Positions 1-9,079 of a DNA stretch of 64,000 nucleotides are shown one piece after another. Position numbers and translations under genes: made by a program. The notes beneath the pieces are model-generated. The model did no database searches, had not been told where the DNA came from, and saw only the letters and a list, made by a program, of their open reading frames with translations. Source of the DNA: UBA1444 sp964601085 (GTDB taxonomy: Bacteria > Bacillota > Negativicutes > UBA1444). Location: assembly GCA_964601085.1 (NCBI GenBank), contig CAZRLN010000003.1, positions 62,001-126,000 of the forward strand, written 5' to 3'. Numbering within the stretch: the stretch's first letter is position 1; every line of letters starts with the position of its first letter.

Positions 1-288
1 CAACTCGATCATGGCTTGGTCGATCGCCACTTGATCCATTGCGTTCATGCCGACCAGTTCCGGTCCAATTTCGCAGTTGACATTGTCAACTGCTTGGCGA
101 ACGCCTTTTCCCATGTAGCGCGCCTGTTCACCATCCCGCAATTCCACGGCTTCGTGAGTCCCTGTGGAGGCGCCGGAGGGGACTGCGGCCCGGCCCAAAG
201 AGCCGTCTTCCAGAACCACATCTACTTCAATGGTGGGATTGCCGCGGGAATCGAGAATTTCGCGCGCAAATACATCTTCGATAATCAT
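1..288 (-). CDS. eno: Enolase, N-terminal part (cut by window edge)
   Basis: Enolase converts 2-phosphoglycerate to phosphoenolpyruvate in the cytoplasm. The visible 96 codons encode the enolase N-terminal domain, with the family signature ILDSRGNPTIEV near residues 11-22 and the mobile catalytic loop PSGAST near residue 40. The ATG at 286-288 was chosen because GAGGTG lies 5 bases upstream and the protein begins MIIEDVFAREI, as in other enolases. An ATG four bases further upstream is out of frame. It is the last visible gene of the gap-pgk-tpiA-gpmI-eno operon, 20 bases after gpmI. The C-terminal two thirds lie outside the window. Confidence 0.97.
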   Translation of the reverse strand, partial: MIIEDVFAREILDSRGNPTIEVDVVLEDGSLGRAAVPSGASTGTHEAVELRDGEQARYMGKGVRQAVDNVNCEIGPELVGMNAMDQVAIDQAMIEL

Positions 289-308
289 GCATAGCACCTC
301 TTTTATAA

Positions 309-1850
309 TTATTTTTTTATCAGACTGTGACCCGTCATGGAAGCGGGCTGCGTTAATCCAGCCAGGTCTAGAATGGTCGGCGAGATATCCGCTAGGATTC
401 CACTGCTCAGACGAGCGCTTTTATAGTTTTCGGATACCAAAGTGAAAGGCACATCATTGACGGTATGCTGCGTAAAGGGTTCACCAGTTACCGGATCGAG
501 CATCATGTCGGCGTTGCCGTGGTCGGCGGTGATGAGCAGGTTGCCGCCTTGGACCAGTACGGCGTCGGCAATCCGGCCGATGCACTCGTCCACAACCCGG
601 ACGGCTTTCAGGACGGCGGGCATGATGCCCGTATGTCCGACCATGTCGCCGTTGGCGAAGTTGCAGATGATAAGATCGTACGTTTGCGAGCGGATTGCTT
701 TTAGAATCGCATCGGTCAGTTCATAAGCGCTCATTTCCGGTTTGAGGTCGTAGGTTGCCACTTTCGGCGAAGGAATGAGACGTCGGTCTTCGCTGGCAAA
801 GGGCTTTTCTTCGCCGCCATTGAAAAAATACGTGACATGGGCATATTTTTCAGTTTCGGCGATTCGAAGCTGCGACAGCCCGTTGCGGCTGATCACTTCA
901 CCCAGGGTATCGGAAAGGTATTGTGGCGGAAAGGCGACCGGAACCGGAAAGGTTTCATCGTACTGGGTAAGGGAAGCGTAGTGGACGGGAAAATAGCCGT
1001 TGCGACGGGGGAAGTCGCAGAATTCGGGGAAAATAAACGCCCGGGTCAGTTGGCGGGCACGGTCGGGACGGAAATTGAAGAAAAGTATGCCATCACCGGT
1101 CTGTATGCCGCAGTTGGGGCAGGAAGAAATGATGGTCGGTTGAACAAATTCATCGGTTTCGTTTCGAGCATAAGCCTCCGCGATCGCTTGGGCCGCAGTT
1201 GTTGCGTGAAGGCCTTCCCGATAGACCAAGGCGGAATATGCTTTTTCCGTCCGATCCCAGCGCCGATCGCGATCCATCGCGTAGTAACGGCCGATAATCG
1301 TGGCAATCCGGCCAGTGCCGATTTTTTGCATTTTTTCTTCCAACGCATCAATAAAAGTAGCGGCAGAAGAGGGGGCAGTGTCACGGCCGTCCAAAAAAGC
1401 ATGCACGTAGACCTTCTGGATGTCCAGACGATGTGCCAGTTCCAGCAGGGCGTAAATATGATCCATGTGACTGTGGACCCCGCCGTCGGAAACCAGTCCC
1501 ATCAAATGCAAAGCCCGGTCTTCGGATTTAACCCGCTGCATAACATCCACGAGCACCGGATTGGTGAAGAAGTCTCCATCCCGAATGGACTTGGAAATGC
1601 GCGTCAGCTCTTGGTAGACAATCCGCCCGGAACCGATATTCAAGTGACCGACTTCAGAATTTCCCATCTGACCGTCCGGTAAGCCGACTGACTCGCCGGA
1701 GCAGGCGAGGGCGGTTGATGGATAAAGGGACATCAGGCGGGAAATGTTAGGGGTGCCAGCCTGAACAATGGCATTGGATGGGTCGTCGGCGCGACCGATT
1801 CCCCATCCATCCAATATTGCGAGCAGTATCGGCGATTTCAACTGCGCCAA
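309..1850 (-). CDS. gpmI: 2,3-bisphosphoglycerate-independent phosphoglycerate mutase
   Basis: Interconverts 3- and 2-phosphoglycerate without a bisphosphoglycerate cofactor, using two Mn ions and a phosphoserine intermediate. The 513-residue product has the usual family length. It shows the N-terminal metal-binding ILDGWG (Asp14), the nucleophile motif GNSEVGH (Ser65), and the C-terminal metal-binding ITADHGNADMM. The start is a TTG with GGGAG eight bases upstream. It sits between tpiA and eno in the glycolytic operon, the classical Firmicute order. Enzymes of this class depend on Mn and are pH sensitive in spore-forming Firmicutes (family knowledge). Confidence 0.97.
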   Translation of the reverse strand: MAQLKSPILLAILDGWGIGRADDPSNAIVQAGTPNISRLMSLYPSTALACSGESVGLPDGQMGNSEVGHLNIGSGRIVYQELTRISKSIRDGDFFTNPVLVDVMQRVKSEDRALHLMGLVSDGGVHSHMDHIYALLELAHRLDIQKVYVHAFLDGRDTAPSSAATFIDALEEKMQKIGTGRIATIIGRYYAMDRDRRWDRTEKAYSALVYREGLHATTAAQAIAEAYARNETDEFVQPTIISSCPNCGIQTGDGILFFNFRPDRARQLTRAFIFPEFCDFPRRNGYFPVHYASLTQYDETFPVPVAFPPQYLSDTLGEVISRNGLSQLRIAETEKYAHVTYFFNGGEEKPFASEDRRLIPSPKVATYDLKPEMSAYELTDAILKAIRSQTYDLIICNFANGDMVGHTGIMPAVLKAVRVVDECIGRIADAVLVQGGNLLITADHGNADMMLDPVTGEPFTQHTVNDVPFTLVSENYKSARLSSGILADISPTILDLAGLTQPASMTGHSLIKK

Positions 1851-1892
1851 AATAGTTTCTCCCTTGTTTCAATAGTATCTGTTGGACTTCGT

Positions 1893-2675
<783 letters not shown>

Positions 2676-2684
2676 TTCCTGTTC

Positions 2685-3869
2685 TTATTTGTCGGCCAGG
2701 GCAGCTACTCCCGGCAAGATTTTACCTTCCAGATACTCCAGTGAGGCGCCGCCGCCAGTCGAAATATGGGTGATGGATTCGGCCAGCCCGACTTTCTCCA
2801 GGGCTGCGACCGAGTCGCCGCCGCCGACAATGCTGACTGCGGGAGACTTTGCCACGGCCTTGGCAACCGCTTCCGTGCCTTTGGCAAAGGCGTCCATTTC
2901 GAAGACGCCCATGGGGCCGTTCCAGACAATGGTTTTGGCGTTGGCTAAAGCGGCGGTAAATGCGGCGCATGTCGCCGGACCAATATCCAGCGCCATTTCG
3001 TTTTCACCAATGCCATCTACCGCTGTTATGCGACAGTGGGCGTCGGCGGCGAATTTGTCGGCTGCGACCAGGTCGGATGGCAACAACAGCTTGACGCCGC
3101 TCTGTTGCGCCTGGGCGATCAAGTCTTTAGCCAATGATATTTTATCGGGTTCAACTAAAGATTTGCCGACGGCATAGCCTTGGGCGGCAAAAAACGTATT
3201 GGCCATGCCGCCGCCAATGAGCAATACATTAACTTTTGTCAGAAGGTTCGCGATCACACCGATTTTATCGGAAACTTTCGCGCCACCGATGATTGCGGCA
3301 TAGGGGCGTTCAGGATCGGTTACGGCGCGACCAAGAAAGTCCAGTTCTTTTTCCATAAGGAAGCCGGCGACAGTAGGAATATACTTCGTGATTCCTTCGA
3401 CGGAAGCATGCGCCCGATGCGATACGCCAAACGCGTCGTTGACGGCAATATCCGCCAAACTGGCAAGTCCTTTGGCAAAAGAGGGATCGTTTTTTTCCTC
3501 TTCCGGGTGAAAACGGAGGTTCTCGAGCATCAATACTTCGCCGGGATTCAGCCTGCTCGCAGCCATTTCCGCTGACGCGCCGACACAATCGATGGCGAAC
3601 TGTACTTCGCGTCCCAATAGCGAGGACAGATGCGTTGCTACCGGTTTAAGCGAGAACTCGGGCGCCGGACCGCCTTTTGGACGGCCCAGGTGAGCGGCGA
3701 GTACGAGCGAAGCGCCCTGTTCCAACAAATACTTCAAGGTGGGCAACGTAGCCCGGATGCGGGTATCATCCGTGATATTGCCGGCCTTGTCCATGGGAAC
3801 GTTATAGTCAACACGGACAAAGACACGTTTTCCTTTGAAATCGACATCACGGACGGTTTTTTTATTCAC
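2685..3869 (-). CDS. pgk: Phosphoglycerate kinase
   Basis: Transfers the acyl phosphate of 1,3-bisphosphoglycerate to ADP, the first ATP-forming step of lower glycolysis. The product is 394 residues, as expected. It starts MNKKTVRDVDFKGKRV with the N-domain substrate-binding RVDYNVP and AHLGRPKG, and carries the C-domain nucleotide-binding VGGGDSVAA and the GGGA helix near the end. The GTG at 3867-3869 was chosen because GAGGAGG lies 8-9 bases upstream. The open frame continues to 3953, but that would overlap gap and add 28 atypical residues. Confidence 0.97.
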   Translation of the reverse strand: MNKKTVRDVDFKGKRVFVRVDYNVPMDKAGNITDDTRIRATLPTLKYLLEQGASLVLAAHLGRPKGGPAPEFSLKPVATHLSSLLGREVQFAIDCVGASAEMAASRLNPGEVLMLENLRFHPEEEKNDPSFAKGLASLADIAVNDAFGVSHRAHASVEGITKYIPTVAGFLMEKELDFLGRAVTDPERPYAAIIGGAKVSDKIGVIANLLTKVNVLLIGGGMANTFFAAQGYAVGKSLVEPDKISLAKDLIAQAQQSGVKLLLPSDLVAADKFAADAHCRITAVDGIGENEMALDIGPATCAAFTAALANAKTIVWNGPMGVFEMDAFAKGTEAVAKAVAKSPAVSIVGGGDSVAALEKVGLAESITHISTGGGASLEYLEGKILPGVAALADK

Positions 3870-3892
3870 GGTCGGATTCCTCCTCAATCGGG

Positions 3893-4900
3893 TTATAGTC
3901 CCTTTTTGCCGATATAGGCGATCAAATCGATTACTCGGTTGGAATATCCCCACTCATTATCGTACCAGCCAATGACTTTCAATTGCGTTCCGTCGACGAC
4001 CATGGTGGACAGGGCGTCAACGATGCAGGAGTGGGCATTGCCGTTGAAGTCTTTAGAAACCAGCGGCTCATCGCAGTATTCGAGAATTCCCTTCAAAGGA
4101 CCATTTGCGGCGGCTTTCAATGCCGCGTTGACTTCTTCGGCGGTAACGGGCTTTTCCATCTCGGCGACAAGATCGGTGATGGAAACGTTGGGGGTGGGGA
4201 CCCGCAAAGCAAATCCGTTCAGTTTTCCTTTTAACTCCGGCAGTACAAGCGCTACCGCTTTGGCGGCGCCCGTCGTTGTCGGAATGATTGACAGTGCGGC
4301 GGCCCGGGCCCGACGCAGATCTTTGTGCGGGAGATCCAAAATTTGTTGGTCGTTGGTATACGAATGGACGGTGGTCATCATCCCATGTTTGATTCCAAAG
4401 GTTTCATGCACAACTTTGGCCATTGGGGCCAAGCAGTTGGTGGTGCAAGAGGCATTCGAAAGGATATTGTGCTTGGCGGGATCATACTTTTCCTCGTTGA
4501 CGCCCATGACGATGGTAAGATCTTCGCCCTTGGCGGGAGCAGAAATGATGACTTTTTTGGCGCCGGCTTTGATGTGGGCGGCGGCCTTGTCGGCGTCCGT
4601 AAAGCGTCCGGTTGATTCAACCACTACCTGGACACCGAGACTTCCCCACGGTAACGCTGCAGGATCTCGTTCCGCCAGCACCTTGATCGGTTTGCCGTTA
4701 ACCAGGATGGAATCCTTCTCGACCTTGACTTCGGCGTTCAATTTGCCGTGAACAGAGTCGTACTTGAGCAAATGCGCCAATGTTTCGGCATCGGTCAAAT
4801 CGTTTACCGCAATAATCTCGACGTCAGGAGTTCCCAAGGCCGCACGGAAAGCGTTGCGTCCGATTCGGCCAAACCCGTTGATACCTACTTTAATCGTCAT
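3893..4900 (-). CDS. gap: Glyceraldehyde-3-phosphate dehydrogenase, type I
   Basis: Oxidises and phosphorylates glyceraldehyde 3-phosphate with NAD to 1,3-bisphosphoglycerate. The 335-residue product begins with the Rossmann motif GINGFGRIGR, has the NAD-type Asp34 in AVNDL, the catalytic nucleophile Cys152 in SNASCTTNC and the C-terminal WYDNEWGYS. The ATG is preceded by AGGAGGAAACATTC. It is the first gene of the glycolytic operon. No cggR-type regulator gene stands upstream, unlike in Bacillus; the divergent neighbour is a zinc-ribbon protein instead. Confidence 0.97.
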   Translation of the reverse strand: MTIKVGINGFGRIGRNAFRAALGTPDVEIIAVNDLTDAETLAHLLKYDSVHGKLNAEVKVEKDSILVNGKPIKVLAERDPAALPWGSLGVQVVVESTGRFTDADKAAAHIKAGAKKVIISAPAKGEDLTIVMGVNEEKYDPAKHNILSNASCTTNCLAPMAKVVHETFGIKHGMMTTVHSYTNDQQILDLPHKDLRRARAAALSIIPTTTGAAKAVALVLPELKGKLNGFALRVPTPNVSITDLVAEMEKPVTAEEVNAALKAAANGPLKGILEYCDEPLVSKDFNGNAHSCIVDALSTMVVDGTQLKVIGWYDNEWGYSNRVIDLIAYIGKKGL

Positions 4901-5211
4901 GAATGTTTCCTCCTGTCATTTTTTGTTCTTGTCTGACAAATTTCTTCAGAGTAATATCATTCGACGAAGCTGTATGTTCTCCTGCTGGGTTTGGAAAAGG
5001 AACTCAAAATTCTTAAAGTTTTTAATTCCACTTAATCGGCTGGATTCCTGCATGAGGATGAAAGGGGTAAAAAAGCATTGAACATAAAAAATGGAAGTTT
5101 TGACTGTTGGAATTCTTATCCTGATGAATGGGCTATTTGCAGGAATCTTCCCATGCGGTGACGAAGGATAAAACTATAGATGAATTTTTATCATGGAAGG
5201 AGCTGCATTAG
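4901..5211. other. Divergent intergenic region between gap and the zinc-ribbon gene
   Basis: This 311-base gap must hold the promoter of the minus-strand glycolytic operon and probably that of the plus-strand zinc-ribbon/speE pair. I see a small perfect inverted repeat, TTGTCTGACAA (about 4929-4939), in the gap leader, but no convincing paired -35 and -10 boxes, no riboswitch and no credible small gene. Confidence 0.4.
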
Positions 5212-5862
5212 GTGGGCGACCATTTTCAGTTTACCCGGAACTATGATGATCTCAGCACGAACAAAGGATTTCAGTTTGAGTTCTGCTGTGACCGATGTGG
5301 TACCGGGTATCGGACGCGTTTTCAATCATCGGCTTCAGGTCTTGTGACTGAAGCATTGGAAACGGCGGGAAGCTTATTCGGCGGGTTGTTTGGACAGGCG
5401 GCGGACGTGAGCGAGAGGGTCCGGTCCGCCGGTTGGCAAAAAGCTCACGATGAAGCCTTTGTCAAGGCGATTGAAGAATTGCGTCCGGATTTTATTCAGT
5501 GTCCAAGGTGTTCGTCCTGGGTCTGCCGCAAAAGTTGCTGGAATAACAAGAAAGGGCTGTGCAAGGAATGTGCCCCGGACCTGGGCGTCGAAATGGCAGC
5601 GGCGCAGGCGAGCAAATCGGTGGAAGAGGTTTGGGCGCACGCCCAGATGGCGGAAGAAGATAAGCACCTGTCGGAAAAAGATTGGCGGGAAGGAATTCGG
5701 GCGACCTGTCCCCAATGTGAGGCGCCATTGGCCAATAACGCCAAGTTTTGCCCGGAATGCGGCGCGAAAATTAAACAGACGACGTTTTGTTCCCAATGTG
5801 GAGCAAAAATGGCTTCCGGCACAAAGTTTTGTCCGGAGTGTGGGGCCAAAGCAGGAGGATAA
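5212..5862 (+). CDS. Multi-zinc-ribbon protein of unknown function
   Basis: The function is not recognised. The 216-residue soluble protein has four zinc-ribbon units. CDRCGTG (about 26-30) pairs with a single-Cys stretch. CPRC near 103 is followed by CRKSCW and CKEC. Two tandem C-terminal ribbons of the form CPQCxxxL-KFCPECGAK and FCSQCGAK-KFCPECGAK match the double zinc ribbon domain. The middle (about 40-95) has glycine-rich helical sequence, LFGGLFGQAA, that may touch membrane or protein. The GTG start has AAGGAG nine bases upstream. speE follows after 2 bases, so the two are probably co-transcribed. It could be an adaptor or metal-storage protein. Confidence 0.75.
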   Translation: MGDHFQFTRNYDDLSTNKGFQFEFCCDRCGTGYRTRFQSSASGLVTEALETAGSLFGGLFGQAADVSERVRSAGWQKAHDEAFVKAIEELRPDFIQCPRCSSWVCRKSCWNNKKGLCKECAPDLGVEMAAAQASKSVEEVWAHAQMAEEDKHLSEKDWREGIRATCPQCEAPLANNAKFCPECGAKIKQTTFCSQCGAKMASGTKFCPECGAKAGG

Positions 5863-5864
5863 CG

Positions 5865-6698
5865 ATGGAACTTTGGTTAACAGAAAAGGAAACAGATAAT
5901 TTGGGGTTGACCTGCCGGGTAAAGGAAACGCTGTTTTCCGGAAAATCCGACTTTCAAAGCGTTGAAGTGGTCGATTCCTACGAGTTTGGTAGAATGCTGA
6001 TCTTGGACGGTGTTTTCCAGACTTCAATTTTTGAGGAATATATTTATCACGAGATGATTGTGCATGTTCCGTTGTTTACGCATCCCAAACCACGAAAAAT
6101 TCTTGTGATTGGCGGTGGGGACGGCGGGACGGTGCGTGAAGTTGTTCGCCATGAAGCGGTCGAGCAGGTGGAAATGGTTGAGATCGATGGCATGGTGGTT
6201 GAGGTCAGCAAAAAATATCTACCGGAGATCAGTTCTGCGATGTTGGCCGGTCATCCCAAATTAAAAGTGGAGATTGGCGACGGGATTGCCAGGATGAAAG
6301 AAGCCAAAAACTACTATGATGTGATCATCGTAGACTGTTCGGATCCGATCGGTCCCGGCGTGGGCTTGTTCAGCCGGGAGTTCTATCAGGATGTGCACCG
6401 GGCGCTGAAACCGGACGGATTGTTTGTTCAACAGACCGAGTCGCCGTTTTATCATCGTTCGCTTATTTCCCGAATTTTTCATGACATCGCCGACTTTTTC
6501 CCTATAACGAGTCTATATCTAGCGAATATTCCTCTGTATCCGGGCGGATTGCATAGTTTTACCCTCGGTTCAAAACAGTATGACCCCTTGCAGGCGACGG
6601 CGCCGGATCCATTGCCGTTTTCAACTCGGTATTATAATCCGGCTCTGCACAAAAGCTGTTTTACCCTGCCTAGTTTTGTTCAAGAGTTGATAAAATAA
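5865..6698 (+). CDS. speE: Spermidine synthase (polyamine aminopropyltransferase)
   Basis: Transfers an aminopropyl group from decarboxylated S-adenosylmethionine to putrescine or a related diamine. The 277-residue product has the N-terminal beta domain (YEFGRMLILDG, QTSIFEEYIYHEM) and the Rossmann core with GGGDGGTVREV near 82-92, VEIDGMVV and the catalytic DCSDPIGPG. The ATG at 5865 follows GCAGGAGG by six bases; the open frame extends upstream but overlaps the previous gene. No speD is nearby. In Negativicutes polyamines can also decorate peptidoglycan, which may matter here, but that is inference. A bidirectional terminator follows. Confidence 0.95.
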   Translation: MELWLTEKETDNLGLTCRVKETLFSGKSDFQSVEVVDSYEFGRMLILDGVFQTSIFEEYIYHEMIVHVPLFTHPKPRKILVIGGGDGGTVREVVRHEAVEQVEMVEIDGMVVEVSKKYLPEISSAMLAGHPKLKVEIGDGIARMKEAKNYYDVIIVDCSDPIGPGVGLFSREFYQDVHRALKPDGLFVQQTESPFYHRSLISRIFHDIADFFPITSLYLANIPLYPGGLHSFTLGSKQYDPLQATAPDPLPFSTRYYNPALHKSCFTLPSFVQELIK

Positions 6699-6729
6699 CA
6701 GAGTCCAGACCCCAAAACTGCAGAAGTTG

Positions 6730-6760
6730 AAAAAAGGACGTCACGGCGACGCCCTTTTTT
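6730..6760. terminator. Bidirectional rho-independent terminator between speE and the M29 peptidase
   Basis: An A6-GG stem start pairs with CC-T6, and an inner CGTC pairs with GACG around a five-base loop, with one A/C mismatch. The A and T runs on both sides make it usable by both convergent transcripts. Confidence 0.85.
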
Positions 6761-6764
6761 GCAG

Positions 6765-7877
6765 CTATTTCAGGTTTTCCGGATTCAAACCGAACAGTTC
6801 CGGCAGGACAAAGCGACCGTCTTTACGAATCAACCGATCATCAAACCAGATTTCGCCGCCGCCCCACTCGGGAGACTGGATGCAGACCAGATCCCAATGG
6901 ATGGCGGAACGGTTGCCGTTATCCGCTTCCTCGTATGCGTTGCCTGGTGTGAAGTGGAAACTGCCCTGGATTTTTTCATCGAAGAGGGTGTCTTTCATCG
7001 GTTTGGTGATGAAGGGATTCACCCCCACCGCGAATTCACCGATATAGCGAGACCCTTCATCCGTGTCGAAGACTTCAGTGATGCGGTCGGAGAGATTGGC
7101 GGTAGCCTGAATGATACGACCGTTCTCGAACGTCAGCTGAACATTTTCATAAGTGGTTCCCTGATAAATGGAAGGGGTATTATAAGCAAGAGTTCCGTTG
7201 ACCGAGTCCCGCACTGGTGCGGTATACACTTCGCCGTCAGGAATGTTTCGCAATCCGGAGCATTTGACAACTGGAATATTTTTTATGGAAAAAGCAAGGT
7301 CCGTACCCGGCCCGATAATTTTTACACGATCGGTTTTTTCCATTAGCTCGACTAAAGGTGTCATTGCCAAGTCCATTTTGGCATAATCCAGATTGCAGAC
7401 GTTATAATAAAAATCTTCAAACGCCTCGCTGCTCAATCCGGCTAACTGCGCCATGGCCGAATTGGGCCAGCGCAAAACGCACCATTTGGTGTTTTTGACG
7501 CGGATTTCGGAGTGGACAGGCTTGGACCAATATTGCTGGTAGAGTTTCAGTTTTTCCGAAGGGACATCGGACAACTCGCTGATATTGTGACTGGCGCGTA
7601 CGCCAATATAGGCCTGCATGGCCCGCATCCTTTCGGATTCCCAACCCGCGATTGCCTGCATTTGTTCCAGGGAGGCGCCGGACAGCAATTTGCGCTGCAA
7701 GCGATTGTTTTTCAACGATAAAAAGGGAATGCCGCCGGCCTGGTAAGTTTCTGCGATGAGAGCTTGTGCGAGTGGTTCCGCATCATCAAACATTTCAATC
7801 AAAATGTTTTCGCCGGGTTGCAGATCGGTAGAATACCGAATCAAATTTCGGGCCAGAGTAGTCGTTCGTGGATCCAT
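6765..7877 (-). CDS. M29-family leucyl aminopeptidase (AmpS/PepS type)
   Basis: A dinuclear-metal aminopeptidase of family M29 that removes N-terminal residues from peptides in the cytoplasm. The product is 370 residues from the chosen ATG. Family features are the N-terminal LQPGENILIE, the central WPNSAMAQLAGLS, and the metal-ligand stretches FENGRI, DEGSRYIGEFAVG, FHFTPGNAYEEA and SAIHWDLV. The ATG at 7875-7877 was preferred because AGGAAAGGAAG ends six bases before it; an ATG two codons upstream and a longer open frame to 7904 are possible. It is a lone gene, convergent with speE. Confidence 0.93.
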   Translation of the reverse strand: MDPRTTTLARNLIRYSTDLQPGENILIEMFDDAEPLAQALIAETYQAGGIPFLSLKNNRLQRKLLSGASLEQMQAIAGWESERMRAMQAYIGVRASHNISELSDVPSEKLKLYQQYWSKPVHSEIRVKNTKWCVLRWPNSAMAQLAGLSSEAFEDFYYNVCNLDYAKMDLAMTPLVELMEKTDRVKIIGPGTDLAFSIKNIPVVKCSGLRNIPDGEVYTAPVRDSVNGTLAYNTPSIYQGTTYENVQLTFENGRIIQATANLSDRITEVFDTDEGSRYIGEFAVGVNPFITKPMKDTLFDEKIQGSFHFTPGNAYEEADNGNRSAIHWDLVCIQSPEWGGGEIWFDDRLIRKDGRFVLPELFGLNPENLK

Positions 7878-7969
7878 GAACATCTTCCTTTCCTTTGCTT
7901 GCAAGGGGCTTTATTTTTTATTATACCACGGGGACGGAAAACTTATTTTTTTGTTTTGCGAATATGGCA

Positions 7970-7998
7970 TTGATTTTTTATTAACCGTCCTTTATAAT
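7970..7998 (+). promoter_or_regulatory. Sigma-A promoter of the tRNA-Glu/tRNA-Val unit
   Basis: TTGATT at 7970-7975 and a perfect TATAAT at 7993-7998 are separated by 17 bases. The first tRNA begins 16 bases after the -10 box. Confidence 0.85.
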
Positions 7999-8013
7999 AA
8001 AAAAGCAATTTGA

Positions 8014-8088
8014 GGCCCGTTGGTCAAGCGGTTAAGACACCGCCCTTTCACGGCGGTATCGGGGGTTCGATTCCCCCACGGGTCACCA
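8014..8088 (+). tRNA. tRNA-Glu (TTC anticodon)
   Basis: Seven-base acceptor stem GGCCCGT pairs with ACGGGTC (one G-T). The anticodon stem CCGCC/GGCGG encloses loop CTTTCAC, the T-loop is GTTCGAT, and CCA is encoded at 8086-8088. First gene of a two-tRNA unit. Confidence 0.96.
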
Positions 8089-8093
8089 ATCCC

Positions 8094-8169
<76 letters not shown>

Positions 8170-8180
8170 ATGAAATTTGA

Positions 8181-8210
8181 AGCTTCTGAAGCATTTCAGA
8201 AGCTTTTTTC
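8181..8210 (+). terminator. Terminator of the tRNA-Glu/tRNA-Val unit
   Basis: Ten-base stem AGCTTCTGAA/TTCAGAAGCT with loop GCAT, ending in a run of six T. Confidence 0.9.
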
Positions 8211-8305
8211 ATGTCCACAGATTTGGAAGGAATCCGGCAAGATTTATGGAAGTACTCATCCGAACCCAATTGCGGGTTTAATAATGAATTAAGGAAGGAA
8301 AGAGG

Positions 8306-8977
8306 GTGGGCGATTTGATGCTTCAAACCAGATTCGGAAAGTTAATGGTTTTGGTTGTGTTGTTGGCGTTTTGTCTGAGTTCGGCTTCGGCGGCAGCGGC
8401 GGTAATGGTTCCAGAACGAACGATTGTTGATGAGTGGGATTTCGTGAGGATTCCGGCGGCGCCGGAGTTGAAACCGGTCAATTTGGACGCGGCGACAACC
8501 GCCTATCTCATTCTTGACATCCAAGACCCGCTGTGCTCGAAAGAGCGACCACGATGTGCGGCTTCCGCTCCCAAAATCGCCGCGTTCCTGACACTGGCTC
8601 GTGAGAAGGGGATGACGGTAGCTTACAGTCTTACTCCGACAGGCAAGCCGGAAAACATTCTGCCAATGATAGCGCCTTGGCCGGGTGATGCGATCGTAAA
8701 ATCCAGTGTGGACAAATTTTATAATACGGAATTAGAGAAAGTTCTCAAAGAAAAAGGAATCAAAACGGTGGTTATCGTGGGGACCGCTGCCAATGGAGCA
8801 GTGTTGCACACGGCGGTAGGCGCCGCCATGCGTGGCATGCAGGTGGTCATTCCGGTTGACGGGATGTCAGCTATTGATCCCTATGCGGAGCAATATACGG
8901 CTTGGCACATGATGAACGGGCCCGGGACGAGAAACCGGGCCACCATTACCCGATTTTCCCTTATCAGCTTCCGGTAG
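8306..8977 (+). CDS. Exported isochorismatase-fold protein lacking the catalytic cysteine
   Basis: The 223-residue product has a Sec signal peptide (hydrophobic VLVVLLAFCLSSASA, likely cleaved near residue 30) followed by the cysteine-hydrolase/isochorismatase alpha-beta fold. The family Asp is Asp71 in LILDIQD and the family Lys is Lys137 in SSVDKFYNT. The nucleophile position in VGTAANGAVLHTA holds Ala165 instead of the usual Cys. Hydrolysis by the normal mechanism therefore seems unlikely. GTG at 8306 has AAGGAAGG seven bases upstream; ATG at 8318 is an alternative start and leaves the signal peptide intact. It is a lone gene between a tRNA unit and nudC. It may be a binding protein or a pseudo-enzyme in the envelope. 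Confidence 0.8.
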   Translation: MGDLMLQTRFGKLMVLVVLLAFCLSSASAAAAVMVPERTIVDEWDFVRIPAAPELKPVNLDAATTAYLILDIQDPLCSKERPRCAASAPKIAAFLTLAREKGMTVAYSLTPTGKPENILPMIAPWPGDAIVKSSVDKFYNTELEKVLKEKGIKTVVIVGTAANGAVLHTAVGAAMRGMQVVIPVDGMSAIDPYAEQYTAWHMMNGPGTRNRATITRFSLISFR

Positions 8978-9028
8978 AAGCAAAGAGTACCTCAATTAAA
9001 TGCAATGTGATAAGGTTTTCATACTAGC

Positions 9029-9058
9029 AAAAAGGGCTCCCGCAGTGTGCGGGAGCCC
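9029..9058 (-). terminator. Terminator of nudC (minus strand)
   Basis: Perfect 11-base stem GGGCTCCCGCA/TGCGGGAGCCC with loop GTG. On the minus strand it is followed by a T5 run, so it ends nudC; it may also stop read-through from the plus-strand gene ending at 8977. Confidence 0.88.
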
Positions 9059-9079
9059 CTTCAATTTTGGCAGGCGCGT

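Noticed and set aside
837..1682. A 281-residue open frame on the plus strand
   Set aside because: Opposite gpmI; no ribosome site and no recognisable motif.
3939..4751. A 270-residue open frame on the plus strand
   Set aside because: Antisense to gap, which is a certain gene.
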